Positions 1 through 10,568 of a DNA stretch of 48,460 nucleotides are shown piece by piece. Origin of the DNA: Bacillota bacterium. GTDB taxonomy: Bacteria; Bacillota; Bacilli; Alicyclobacillales; SLC66. A program made the position numbers and the translations under genes. Below the pieces are notes generated by a model. It was not told the origin of the DNA. It searched no databases and worked only from the letters and a program-made list of their open reading frames with translations. The stretch is from contig JAJYOE010000006.1 in assembly GCA_021785975.1 (NCBI GenBank), positions 1 through 48,460 of the forward strand. The letters are read 5' to 3'. How positions within the stretch are numbered: the first letter of the stretch is position 1; each line of letters begins with the position of its first letter.

Positions 1-48
1 CATTAAATGTCAAGGGTCAGCGATCCATTTTCAATACAATCAGCTAAT

Positions 49-507
49 TTAAATACTTTTTGCAATCACTGGTTGGTCTGCCGTCTGATCGAGCAACACA
101 TCCGCCAGGGATAGACCGTCTAGTGTCTGAATAATGCTTTCGTTCAACTTCAGCCAAACATTTCTCGTATAACACTTCACTGCTTTTGCGCAAAAATCTT
201 CGGGGTCGGCAAACTCTTCGCTAACACAGCCAATCGGTGCCACATCCCCCTCAAGCACCCGAATCACTTGCCCCATCCGAATGTGTTCTGGCGTATCAGC
301 AAGCGTATATCCGCCATTGACGCCGCGAACACTGGTGACAATCCCCTCTTTTCGCAACAACCCGAAAATCTGATCCAAAAATGCTTCCGGTATATCTTCC
401 TCCGCAGCAATTTCACGAAGGGGAACAGGACGTGAATCGATCTTGTCGTGCTCAGCTAAAGTCACAATGGCGCGTAAACCGTACTCGGTGCGTTTTGAGA
501 CTTTCAT
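49..507 (-). CDS. Rrf2-family transcriptional regulator, probable Fe-S sensor of the SUF operon
   Basis: A 152-residue Rrf2 protein: an N-terminal winged helix (the MKVSKRTEYGLRA start and a GVNGGY wing near residue 62 are family hallmarks) and a C-terminal part with Cys94, Cys106 and Cys112. IscR and NsrR bind a [2Fe-2S] or [4Fe-4S] cluster with three Cys in this region; the spacing here (11 then 5 residues between them) is wider than the usual 5 and 5. CymR-type members usually lack the cysteines, so a cluster sensor is more likely. It is the last gene of the suf operon, 29 nt after the Rieske gene, with a strong AAGGAGG site before its ATG. It therefore probably reports cluster status back to the operon that transcribes it, through the palindromes at 6067-6081 and 6564-6578. 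The family call is firm; ligand and targets are inferred. Confidence 0.9.
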   Translation of the reverse strand: MKVSKRTEYGLRAIVTLAEHDKIDSRPVPLREIAAEEDIPEAFLDQIFGLLRKEGIVTSVRGVNGGYTLADTPEHIRMGQVIRVLEGDVAPIGCVSEEFADPEDFCAKAVKCYTRNVWLKLNESIIQTLDGLSLADVLLDQTADQPVIAKSI

Positions 508-536
508 TCACGATCCTCCTTGTTTGTCTTGCTTTT

Positions 537-848
537 TTACTCTATTTCCACAAAAATTACATCATTCTCAATACTCACAGGATACGTCTCCAGCGAGGTG
601 ACAGCAGGAAAAGCGACTGCCTTGCCAGTTGCGATATCAAATTTGCCTCCATGCTGCGGACAACAAATCGTCACTCCATCCTCTATCCAACCGCCAGCAA
701 GGTGTACCTGGGCATGAGTGCACATGCCACAAACGGCAAATACGCCTTGTTTCTCATGAATTAATAGCACTGTCTCGTCTTCGAGTTCTACTTCTTTCAT
801 GCTGCCTTGTGGCAAATCCGCAAGTTCAAGCGCCTTGATTTTTCCCAT
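537..848 (-). CDS. Rieske-type [2Fe-2S] ferredoxin
   Basis: A 103-residue soluble protein with the Rieske ligand pattern: Cys-Thr-His near residue 43 and Cys-Pro-Gln-His-Gly-Gly near residue 64. This is the length of stand-alone ferredoxins such as those of dioxygenases or NirD, with no signal peptide or membrane anchor. Its ATG overlaps the sufB stop codon by one base (TAATG), so it is translationally coupled to SufB. No oxygenase gene is nearby. In this setting it may supply electrons for cluster assembly or be a favoured client, but that is inference. A Rieske protein can also serve an oxygenase encoded elsewhere. Confidence 0.9.
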   Translation of the reverse strand: MGKIKALELADLPQGSMKEVELEDETVLLIHEKQGVFAVCGMCTHAQVHLAGGWIEDGVTICCPQHGGKFDIATGKAVAFPAVTSLETYPVSIENDVIFVEIE

Positions 849-2245
849 TAACCAATCGAACCTTCCATCTCAAACTTGATCAGACGGTTCATTTCCACTG
901 CATATTCCATCGGAAGTTCTTTGGTAAACGGCTCAATAAAGCCCATCACGATCAGGCGAGTCGCCTCTTCTTCAGAAATGCCGCGGCTCATCAGATAGAA
1001 CAGTTGCTCTTCACTGACTTTGGACACGGTCGCTTCATGCTCTAATGTCACGCTATCATTCAACACTTCGTTTTTCGGAATCGTGTCCGAAGTCGAATCC
1101 TGATCCAAAATGAGCGTATCGCATTTAATGTTGGACTTAGACCCTTCCGCATCCTTGGAAAAATGGGCCAATCCGCGATAGGTGGTCTTTCCGCCGTGTT
1201 TGCTAATCGACTTGGAGATAATCGTCGAGGTGCAATCAGGTGCCGCATGCACCACTTTTGCCCCCGCATCCTGATGTTGCCCCTTGCCGGCAACGGCAAT
1301 AGAGAGCACCGTTCCTTTAGCGCGCGGCCCCAACATGTAAATAGCTGGATACTTCATCGTCAATTTTGACCCGATGTTGCCATCCACCCATTCCATCGTC
1401 GCATCCGCATAGGCAACTGCCCGCTTGGTCACCAGGTTGTAGATATTGGGTGCCCAGTTTTGAATCGTTGTATAGCGCGCACGGGCGCGATCCTTGACGA
1501 TGATTTCCACCACTGCGCTATGCAGTGAATTCGTGCTGTAGACAGGTGCCGTACAGCCTTCCACATAGTGAACAAAGCTGTCTTCGTCCGCAATGATGAG
1601 CGTCCTTTCAAACTGGCCCATGTTTTCCGAATTGATACGAAAATACGCTTGCAGCGGAACATCGACGCGCACGCCTTTTGGCACATAAATAAAGCTCCCG
1701 CCGCTCCACACGGCTGAATTTAAGGCGGCAAACTTGTTGTCTTCCGGCGGAATGATCGTCCCGAAATACTGCTTGAAAATTTCCGGGTATTCGCGCAGCG
1801 CCGTGTCAGTATCGGTAAAGAGAACGCCAAGCGATTCAAGGTCTTTTTGAATCGAGTGATAGACCACTTCCGACTCGTACTGTGCCGAAACGCCAGCGAG
1901 AAATTTACGCTCTGCTTCCGGGATACCGAGGCGCTCAAACGTGTTCTTGATTTCTTCTGGTACTTCTTCCCAGGTTTTGCCCTGCTTTTCAGACGGCTTG
2001 ACATAATAGGTGATTTCGTCAAAATTCAGGTCACTCAGGTCGCCACCCCATTTGGGCATTGGCTTTTCGTTAAAGATCTCCAGCGAGCGGAGGCGAAAAT
2101 CGGTCATCCAACCCGGTTCGTTCTTCATCGTAGAGATCTCTTCTACGATTTTTTTTGAAAGTCCCTTTTGAAAACGGACGACAGAAACATCCTTGTCTAC
2201 AAATCCATATTGGTATTCTTCGAGTTCAGGCAACGCTTTGCTCAT
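848..2245 (-). CDS. sufB: Fe-S cluster assembly scaffold protein SufB
   Basis: A 465-residue SufB, the normal length. With SufC and SufD it forms the cytosolic SufBC2D scaffold on which a cluster is built from sulfur relayed by SufS/SufU. The beta-helix core is typical, and the conserved C-terminal segment [17 protein letters not shown] is present near residue 416; the same motif occurs in SufD of this operon. It starts at an ATG preceded by AAAGGAGG. It lies 32 nt after sufU and is fused by stop-start overlap to the Rieske gene downstream. Confidence 0.97.
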   Translation of the reverse strand: MSKALPELEEYQYGFVDKDVSVVRFQKGLSKKIVEEISTMKNEPGWMTDFRLRSLEIFNEKPMPKWGGDLSDLNFDEITYYVKPSEKQGKTWEEVPEEIKNTFERLGIPEAERKFLAGVSAQYESEVVYHSIQKDLESLGVLFTDTDTALREYPEIFKQYFGTIIPPEDNKFAALNSAVWSGGSFIYVPKGVRVDVPLQAYFRINSENMGQFERTLIIADEDSFVHYVEGCTAPVYSTNSLHSAVVEIIVKDRARARYTTIQNWAPNIYNLVTKRAVAYADATMEWVDGNIGSKLTMKYPAIYMLGPRAKGTVLSIAVAGKGQHQDAGAKVVHAAPDCTSTIISKSISKHGGKTTYRGLAHFSKDAEGSKSNIKCDTLILDQDSTSDTIPKNEVLNDSVTLEHEATVSKVSEEQLFYLMSRGISEEEATRLIVMGFIEPFTKELPMEYAVEMNRLIKFEMEGSIG

Positions 2246-2277
2246 GTCTCTTCCTCCTTTATCTTTGTGAACTGACT

Positions 2278-5190
<2,913 letters not shown>

Positions 5191-5202
5191 CGCACTTCCC
5201 CC

Positions 5203-5991
5203 CTAAACGCCTGCGGATACCGTTTCGTCAACAATGCCAAGTTCCTCTTTAAGCCAATCGTATCCCTGCGCTTCCAGTTGCTCAGCAAGTTCTTGACCGC
5301 CTGAACGGACAATCCGACCTTGCATCATGACATGCACATAATCCGGTTTGACATAATCCAAAATGCGTTGGTAGTGGGTGATAATCAATACGCCAAATTC
5401 CGGTCCGCGAAGCGCATTAACCCCTTGTGCCACAATTTTCAGCGCATCGATGTCAAGGCCGGAGTCAATTTCGTCTAAAATGGCAATGCGGGGTTGCAAT
5501 ACTGCCATTTGCAAAATTTCGTTGCGTTTCTTTTCCCCACCAGAAAAGCCTTCATTGAGGTATCGTTCTGCAAATGACGCATCCATGCTGAGCATTTTCA
5601 TCTTGCTTTGGAGCTCCTTGTGGAATTTCAACACGGGCACTTCATTGCCTTCCCCCCTGCGGGAATTCATCGCGATCCGCAGGAAATTCGCGTTGGAAAC
5701 CCCCGTCACTTCGCTCGGGTATTGCATGGCCAAAAAAAGTCCCTTTCTCGCCCGCTCATCCACTTTCATGGCAAACAGGTCTTCGCCGTCCAGCGTAGCA
5801 CTACCCGATGTAATCTGATATTTCGGGTGCCCCATGAGGGACGAGGCCAGCGTGCTCTTGCCAGTCCCGTTTGGTCCCATAATGGCATGTACCTCGCCTC
5901 CGCGAACCGTTAAATCCACACCTTTTAGTATCTCTTTGCCTTCAACTGAAGCCTGCAATCCCTTAATTGCAAGCTCTGGAATATTCGCCAT
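5203..5991 (-). CDS. sufC: SufC ATPase, Fe-S assembly
   Basis: A 262-residue ABC-type ATPase that drives conformational change of SufB-SufD. Walker A is GPNGTGKST (about 39-47), the signature is FSGGEKKR and Walker B is AILDEIDSGLD; this SufC-type signature differs from transporter ATPases. I start at the ATG at 5991 because GGGAGG lies 7 nt upstream. An in-frame ATG at 6006 with a weaker AAGGGA site is possible and adds 5 residues. First gene of the suf operon, transcribed from the promoter at 6087-6114. Confidence 0.96.
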   Translation of the reverse strand: MANIPELAIKGLQASVEGKEILKGVDLTVRGGEVHAIMGPNGTGKSTLASSLMGHPKYQITSGSATLDGEDLFAMKVDERARKGLFLAMQYPSEVTGVSNANFLRIAMNSRRGEGNEVPVLKFHKELQSKMKMLSMDASFAERYLNEGFSGGEKKRNEILQMAVLQPRIAILDEIDSGLDIDALKIVAQGVNALRGPEFGVLIITHYQRILDYVKPDYVHVMMQGRIVRSGGQELAEQLEAQGYDWLKEELGIVDETVSAGV

Positions 5992-6066
5992 AAGTATGCC
6001 TCCCATAACTCGTGTCCCTTTGTATTTTTTGCGTAATTTCCTGACTTCATCACGATTTTTTAATGT

Positions 6067-6081
6067 CGACTAATTTAGTCG
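6067..6081. promoter_or_regulatory. Operator palindrome, suf operon (site 1)
   Basis: CGACTAATTTAGTCG: two perfect 7-bp arms around one central base. It starts 5 bp downstream of the -10 box, so it covers the transcription start and a bound protein should repress. A copy with one arm mismatch is at 6564-6578. An Rrf2 regulator closes the same operon and is the natural candidate to bind it. Confidence 0.75.
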
Positions 6082-6086
6082 TGTTT

Positions 6087-6114
6087 ATCGTACCACATGC
6101 GCTAAAAAAAGCAA
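6087..6114 (-). promoter_or_regulatory. Sigma-A-like promoter of the suf operon
   Basis: On the minus strand TTGCTT (6109-6114), a 16-bp spacer, then TACGAT (6087-6092) preceded by TGG, giving an extended -10. It lies about 95 nt before sufC. The boxes are weak apart from the extended -10. Confidence 0.6.
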
Positions 6115-6137
6115 GTTCTTACGGAAATTAATGATAG

Positions 6138-6159
6138 AAAAGGCAGCGCATCGGCTGCC
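6138..6159 (-). terminator. Rho-independent terminator after the sufT-like gene
   Basis: Read on the minus strand, GGCAGC-CGATGC-GCTGCC forms a perfect 6-bp stem followed by TTTTCT, 19 nt beyond the stop of the MIP18-like gene. It separates that gene from the suf operon promoter downstream. Confidence 0.75.
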
Positions 6160-6177
6160 AATCAAAGATTATTACCG

Positions 6178-6483
6178 TTAAAAAAGGTAACGAAATACCA
6201 TTTTCGCCTCGTCAGACATCATCTCTTTTGACCATGGTGGATCAAACGTCAAATCAATGTACGCTTCCTCGACGCCAAGCGCCTTGACGCGGCTTACAAT
6301 CTCATCTTGCAACTGTTCCATCGCAGGACATCCCATGGTGGTCAACGTCATACGCACGATCACTTTTTTGCCTTCATCCTCGATCATGACACCGTAAATC
6401 ATGCCAAGATTGACCACGTCAATCTGAATTTCCGGGTCCACTACCTCTTTTAGTTCTTCGTAAATCATTTCTTCGGTAATCAC
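6178..6483 (-). CDS. MIP18/SufT-like metal-sulfur cluster assembly factor
   Basis: A 101-residue DUF59 (MIP18) protein. Such proteins help mature or deliver Fe-S clusters; SufT in Bacillota and Cia2 in eukaryotes are relatives. Visible hallmarks are VVDPEIQIDVVNLGMIY near residue 14, the conserved cysteine in TTMGCPAM near residue 52, and DPPW near residue 81. GTG start with GGGAGG nine bases upstream. It is a separate transcription unit just upstream of the suf operon, ends in its own terminator, and its promoter carries the same palindrome as the suf promoter, which argues that it serves the same pathway. PaaD-like phenylacetate proteins share the fold, but no paa genes are seen. Confidence 0.9.
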   Translation of the reverse strand: MITEEMIYEELKEVVDPEIQIDVVNLGMIYGVMIEDEGKKVIVRMTLTTMGCPAMEQLQDEIVSRVKALGVEEAYIDLTFDPPWSKEMMSDEAKMVFRYLF

Positions 6484-6558
6484 TACCGGGTACCTCCCTC
6501 TCCAAACGCATTGTTTTACGTTAGTATGGCTTTTTATTTTCAGAATGTGTCCTGCTCT

Positions 6559-6587
6559 ATTCTCTACTAATTTAGTCGACTTTTCAA
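6559..6587 (-). promoter_or_regulatory. Promoter of the sufT-like gene with operator site 2 in its spacer
   Basis: On the minus strand TTGAAA (6582-6587), a 17-bp spacer and GAGAAT (6559-6564). The spacer region contains CTACTAATTTAGTCG (6564-6578), which matches the suf operator except for one arm base. A protein bound there would block both promoter boxes. Confidence 0.6.
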
Positions 6588-6670
6588 GTCCTCAGGAAAA
6601 AAACTATTTTCATAAAAAAACCAATGATTACCGCTATAAAGGAAGACATCAAATCGATATAATTTTCATT

Positions 6671-7969
6671 ATGATGAATAAATGGCGGATTATATTGTTC
6701 ACTCTTATCGCTTTGGCGGCTACCTTTTCGGCGGCAAATTCGAGCACGACTCCGATGGGAATGAATCATCTCTATCTCGGGGTACATAATGAATCGCAAA
6801 CGATGACAACTCAGCGGTTGATTCCTCATCAACCTGAAATCATTCCACAAAACACATTCGCCATGACCATGGCTGATTTAGGCGATGGCATCCAAGCGGG
6901 TGAACTTTTCCCTGCGACACAAATTGGGGATGTTGTGTCCCTTTTTATGCCGAACGGGAGCATTGATGAAGTTTCTCCGTCTCAAGTGCGAAGCATTTCA
7001 GTGCCCTCAGGCACTAAACCACCGATCACGCTCTTCAGTCATAAGATCATGCTCGGCTTTGACGACGGGTCTACAGGTAGTTATCTACAAAACCTGAAAG
7101 AGGACTCGCTCAGCGTGTTCTCACCACTGGCTTATCAACTGGACGGAACGAACGGGAAAATCTCTGGAGCGCTTGATCACAGCGTGGTAGTCACGGCACA
7201 TGAGCGCCAGGTACAAGTATGGGCCATCTTAGCAAGCGGTTTTAACCCCGCAAAAACCACGTTATTTTTGCAAAACCCATCCGCAGAATACCGCTTTTTA
7301 ATGAACATGGTATCCATCGTGAAACAAAGCGGACTCGACGGCGTGAATTTTGACTTTGAAGATATGGAGCCGTCAGACGCCCCGCTATACACCCTGCTCA
7401 TTCAAGATGCGGCATTGCTGCTTCATGCCATGGGCAAATGGGTATCGGTGGACGTCACCCTGCCTTCTAAAGACCCCAATTGGAGCCTCATTTATCAACG
7501 CACCAGTTTGGCGAACGCCTCCGATTACCTAGTGGCCATGAGTTATGATCAGCACTACCTGGGAGAACAGCAAATCGGATCGGTATCCGCCATTCCCTGG
7601 ATGGAAAGTGGAATCCACAGCATCGTGAAAAAAGGTGTTCCAGGCAATAAAATCCTGCTTGGGGTTCCTTTTTATGCGATCGACTGGTACAAGACCGGCA
7701 ACTCCTGGCATTCGTACTATTTATCCATGTTTTCGCAGGAAAAAGCAAAAAACAGCCCCGGCGCTCACCTTTATTATTCCGCAGGGACTGGTCAACACGA
7801 ATTGGTTTATCCTTCAAGCGGTGCGATGCAGTACATTTGGCTGGAAGATTCCCTCTCCCTGACACAACGAGGACGTTATGCGAAGCGCACCAACCTGGCC
7901 GGCACCGCAGTCTGGCAGTTGGAACTAGGCTCCAACCAGGACCTGCAAGCGTTAATCCGGGCTTTTTAA
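6671..7969 (+). CDS. Secreted glycoside hydrolase family 18 protein
   Basis: From the tandem ATGs at 6671/6674 the product has about 432 residues with a clear signal peptide (MNKWRI, a hydrophobic stretch, then ATFSAANSS). The GH18 catalytic motif DGVNFDFE is intact near residue 222, with the last Glu as proton donor; a YDQHY segment and a GVPFYA barrel strand follow. Family members act on chitin, peptidoglycan or spore cortex (SleL/YaaH type). No LysM or SH3b wall-binding module is visible, unlike many spore GH18 enzymes, so the substrate is open. The ribosome site is weak. The frame runs 42 codons further upstream, through the sufT promoter, but those residues do not look like a leader. The last 18 bases overlap the convergent small gene. 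Confidence 0.8.
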   Translation: MMNKWRIILFTLIALAATFSAANSSTTPMGMNHLYLGVHNESQTMTTQRLIPHQPEIIPQNTFAMTMADLGDGIQAGELFPATQIGDVVSLFMPNGSIDEVSPSQVRSISVPSGTKPPITLFSHKIMLGFDDGSTGSYLQNLKEDSLSVFSPLAYQLDGTNGKISGALDHSVVVTAHERQVQVWAILASGFNPAKTTLFLQNPSAEYRFLMNMVSIVKQSGLDGVNFDFEDMEPSDAPLYTLLIQDAALLLHAMGKWVSVDVTLPSKDPNWSLIYQRTSLANASDYLVAMSYDQHYLGEQQIGSVSAIPWMESGIHSIVKKGVPGNKILLGVPFYAIDWYKTGNSWHSYYLSMFSQEKAKNSPGAHLYYSAGTGQHELVYPSSGAMQYIWLEDSLSLTQRGRYAKRTNLAGTAVWQLELGSNQDLQALIRAF

Positions 7970-8209
7970 TATTCGTTTGCGAATTTTGCGTTCGTGTGAA
8001 GAATTAGCGGACGCGTCCGCCAACACAGAGAGGCGGTTTTGAATCTTTGGCACATCGGTCGGCGTTATCCGCCATACACCGTTAGCGAATAAAAAAGTTT
8101 CGGCGGACAATTCCTTTTGATCCTGCAGTTCCCTTAGCGCTTTGCGAATCGCTGACGCATCACGATCCAACATGTCGGCCACTTCGTCAATACTGTATCT
8201 TTTCGTCAA
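7952..8209 (-). CDS. Small helix-turn-helix protein, unknown function
   Basis: About 85 residues with an N-terminal helix-turn-helix of MerR or excisionase flavour: KRYSIDEVADMLDRDASAIR reads as helix-turn-recognition helix, followed by a stretch resembling a wing and a basic tail (HERKIRKRILK). TTG at 8209 is preferred because AGGTGAG lies just upstream; GTG at 8218 is possible but has no ribosome site. It is divergent from the Ppx operon, with about 100 bp between them, the layout of a local regulator. It overlaps the end of the GH18 gene. Target and ligand are unknown. Confidence 0.6.
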   Translation of the reverse strand: MTKRYSIDEVADMLDRDASAIRKALRELQDQKELSAETFLFANGVWRITPTDVPKIQNRLSVLADASANSSHERKIRKRILKSPD

Positions 8210-8268
8210 TTTTCTCACCTGAAATGAAGATTTGCAGCCTCAGTCTAACATAGCCACGAAAAATCCGG

Positions 8269-8298
8269 TATACTACCTGTATCAAGTCGATTAAGGAG
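8269..8298 (+). promoter_or_regulatory. -10 element and ribosome site of the Ppx operon
   Basis: TATACT at 8269-8274 inside the near-palindrome GGTATACTACC, with no good -35 box, so an activator or extended contacts may be needed. AAGGAG at 8293-8298 lies 10 nt before the TTG start and supports that non-ATG start. Confidence 0.45.
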
Positions 8299-8308
8299 TC
8301 AGGTCAAT

Positions 8309-9841
8309 TTGTCACTGACAGGAATTATAGACATCGGATCCAACTCTATACGTCTCTCCCTCATTCGCATGCTGGATAGTGGAAGCTTTTTTGTCATTGA
8401 TGAACAAAAATCCACACCACGGCTTGCGAACCGTATGGATCGACACGGTAACATGAAGGCAGAAGGAATCGAGGAGCTCATTTTTCATTTGCGGGAGTTT
8501 CTCGATATCTGTGCGTCCTATCAAACGGATCAAATTATTGCTATTGGCACCGCCGCGTTAAGGATGGCAAAAAACCAACAAGAGATCATCGCTTCCGTCA
8601 AAAAGGAACTTGATCTGAATATAGAGATCATTTCCGGACATGAGGAAGCATATCTCGGATATATTGCCGTCGCGCATACCATGAATGTCGGAGATGCGTA
8701 TCTTATCGATATCGGCGGGGGGAGCACGGAAATCTCCCTCGTGCAAAACGGCCAGATCACTGCCACCCATTCGTTCCCGTTTGGCGCAGTGACCATGAGC
8801 AATGAATTTCACACCGGCAGTGACGCAGAAAACCTGAAGAAAGTCATCCCTCAAATCAAAAATGAATTCAGTAGCGTACTAGGACCAAAGTCCCCCCGGA
8901 ACGTCGAAGTAATCGGAATCGGTGGGACAATTCGCAATATCGCGGGCATTCACCAGTCTAAAATCGGGTACACCTTGCCCATTACCCATAATTATTACAT
9001 GACAGTCAGCGAAACTACAGAAGTGATTCAAACACTTTCCCTCATGACGCTGGCCCAACGCAAGAAGTTGGACGGACTCTCGAAGGGCCGCGCGGATGTC
9101 ATTGTCCCAGGTGGGGCTATTTTGGTGGCGCTCCTTGAAACGGTGGGAGCAAAACGACTTCGCATCAGCGGACGCGGTTTGCGTGATGGAGTATTTTACT
9201 CAAGAGTACTGCAGCAGACCATTACTCCCGTCCCAGTTTTGCAAAACAGCGTACACAATATTCTAGTCAGGTATTTTGAAGCTAAGGAACTGGCAGAACA
9301 CCGAACCCGTCTCGCACTGCAAATGTTCAGGGATGCGGTGGCTTCAGGCCTGGTGCCGCTAGACAGCGAACGTATTCTATATACAGCGGCTCAACTTCAC
9401 CGCATTGGCGTGCGCCTAGATTTTTATCATTATGAGAACCATACCTTTTATTTGCTATTAAACAGTGCCGTTTATGGCTTAACGCATCGGGAGATCCTTC
9501 TTGCCGCTGCGGCTTCAGCTTACAATGGAAAAAATAAAATCCGCAAACTTTGTGCCCCTTATATGCCTGCTGTCATCACGGAGGCAGAATTAGACCTAGC
9601 TGCAAGACTGGGCGTGCTGGTAAAAATGGCAGAAGCCCTCGACAGGCGACATGAACAACGTGTAATGAATGCATCCATCACCATGAATGAACAAGTGCTG
9701 GAACTTTACCTTCCTGACACCAATGAAGCCGATGTCGAATGGTCCAATGCGCAAAGTCTGTCTCCTCACGTTAAAAAGGTGTTTGGGAAAGAACTCAAAG
9801 TCATTCGAAGCGACTTGAAGATGTCGCCTCTTCAAGATTGA
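8309..9841 (+). CDS. Ppx/GppA-family phosphatase with degenerate HD-like C-terminal domain
   Basis: A 510-residue ASKHA-fold protein that in this family hydrolyses polyphosphate or pppGpp. Phosphate-binding loops are IDIGSNSIRL (7-16) and IDIGGGST (133-140), the catalytic-type Glu region is SGHEEAYLGY (109-118), and IGGTIRN is at 204-210. The C-terminal third resembles the HD-like domain of Ppx/GppA, but the expected His-Asp pair reads LHRIG at 363-367, so the metal dyad is lost (E. coli members have HE here). Starts at TTG with AAGGAG upstream. First gene of a tight four-gene operon with two kinase-like proteins and a separate HD hydrolase, which suggests a phosphate or nucleotide signalling role. 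Whether it prefers polyP or alarmone cannot be read from sequence. Confidence 0.88.
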   Translation: MSLTGIIDIGSNSIRLSLIRMLDSGSFFVIDEQKSTPRLANRMDRHGNMKAEGIEELIFHLREFLDICASYQTDQIIAIGTAALRMAKNQQEIIASVKKELDLNIEIISGHEEAYLGYIAVAHTMNVGDAYLIDIGGGSTEISLVQNGQITATHSFPFGAVTMSNEFHTGSDAENLKKVIPQIKNEFSSVLGPKSPRNVEVIGIGGTIRNIAGIHQSKIGYTLPITHNYYMTVSETTEVIQTLSLMTLAQRKKLDGLSKGRADVIVPGGAILVALLETVGAKRLRISGRGLRDGVFYSRVLQQTITPVPVLQNSVHNILVRYFEAKELAEHRTRLALQMFRDAVASGLVPLDSERILYTAAQLHRIGVRLDFYHYENHTFYLLLNSAVYGLTHREILLAAAASAYNGKNKIRKLCAPYMPAVITEAELDLAARLGVLVKMAEALDRRHEQRVMNASITMNEQVLELYLPDTNEADVEWSNAQSLSPHVKKVFGKELKVIRSDLKMSPLQD

Positions 9842-9858
9842 GAAGGGAGTTATACTGA

Positions 9859-10566
9859 ATGCGCCTAAAAAAAGCGCGTGGTTTAGGTAGAACAAAAAAC
9901 TATCCAGGCCGTTTGTTTATCGTCGAAGGGACAGACGGGTCAGGAAAAAGCACTCAGATTTACTTGCTCAAAAGATGGCTGGAGGATAACGGTTACCCTG
10001 TTTTTTTTACCGAGTGGAATTCCAGTGAATTGATCAAATCCGCCACCAAAAAAGCAAAGAAGAAAAACCTGTTGACGCCAACCACGTTTAGCCTGATTCA
10101 CGCCTGCGATTTCGCGGACCGTTACGAAAAAATGATGTTGCCACATCTCCGGGCCGGCTATATTGTACTAGCCGATCGCTATATCTATACGGCCTACGCC
10201 AGAGACATGGCGCGCGGATGTGATCCGGAATGGGTAAAGAACGTATACAGCTTTGCCGTGAAACCCACGGTCAGCCTCTATTTTCAAACGCCGCTTGACG
10301 TGTCGCTCGACCGTATCCTGAGTGGCCGTCCTCAACTCAAATACCACGAGGCAGGAATGGATCTGGGGCTTTCCACCAATCCGGAAGAAAGCTTCAAGAT
10401 TTTTCAGGGCATGATAAAAAAACATTACGACAGCATGATCGATGAGGAGCACTTCAAAGTCATCGATGCGACAAAGACCGTTGAAGCGCAACAGGATATC
10501 GTGCGAAATATCATCAAAGAACACCTGGTGGATTACGTGTCACCCACCATTTACGGGGAGGCGTAA
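9859..10566 (+). CDS. Thymidylate-kinase-like P-loop kinase, copy 1 (intact P-loop)
   Basis: 235 residues. P-loop GTDGSGKST (24-32) and an ADRY motif (105-108) match the dTMP kinase fold. The TREPG motif of true thymidylate kinases is replaced (FFTEWNSSEL at about 50-59), and the segment YHEAGMDLGLS (162-172) is shared with copy 2. It is therefore unlikely to be the housekeeping Tmk. It begins 17 nt after the Ppx gene with AAGGGAG before ATG, and is followed after 2 nt by copy 2. The substrate is unknown; a nucleotide or polyphosphate-linked kinase is plausible from the context. Confidence 0.8.
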   Translation: MRLKKARGLGRTKNYPGRLFIVEGTDGSGKSTQIYLLKRWLEDNGYPVFFTEWNSSELIKSATKKAKKKNLLTPTTFSLIHACDFADRYEKMMLPHLRAGYIVLADRYIYTAYARDMARGCDPEWVKNVYSFAVKPTVSLYFQTPLDVSLDRILSGRPQLKYHEAGMDLGLSTNPEESFKIFQGMIKKHYDSMIDEEHFKVIDATKTVEAQQDIVRNIIKEHLVDYVSPTIYGEA

Positions 10567-10568
10567 AG

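Noticed and set aside
1-48. Start of another gene at the left edge (CAT at 1-3, minus strand)
   Set aside because: Too little sequence is visible and no ribosome site precedes it.
6545-6670. Upstream extension of the GH18 protein by 42 codons
   Set aside because: It runs through the sufT promoter and operator, and the signal peptide begins at the ATG at 6671/6674.
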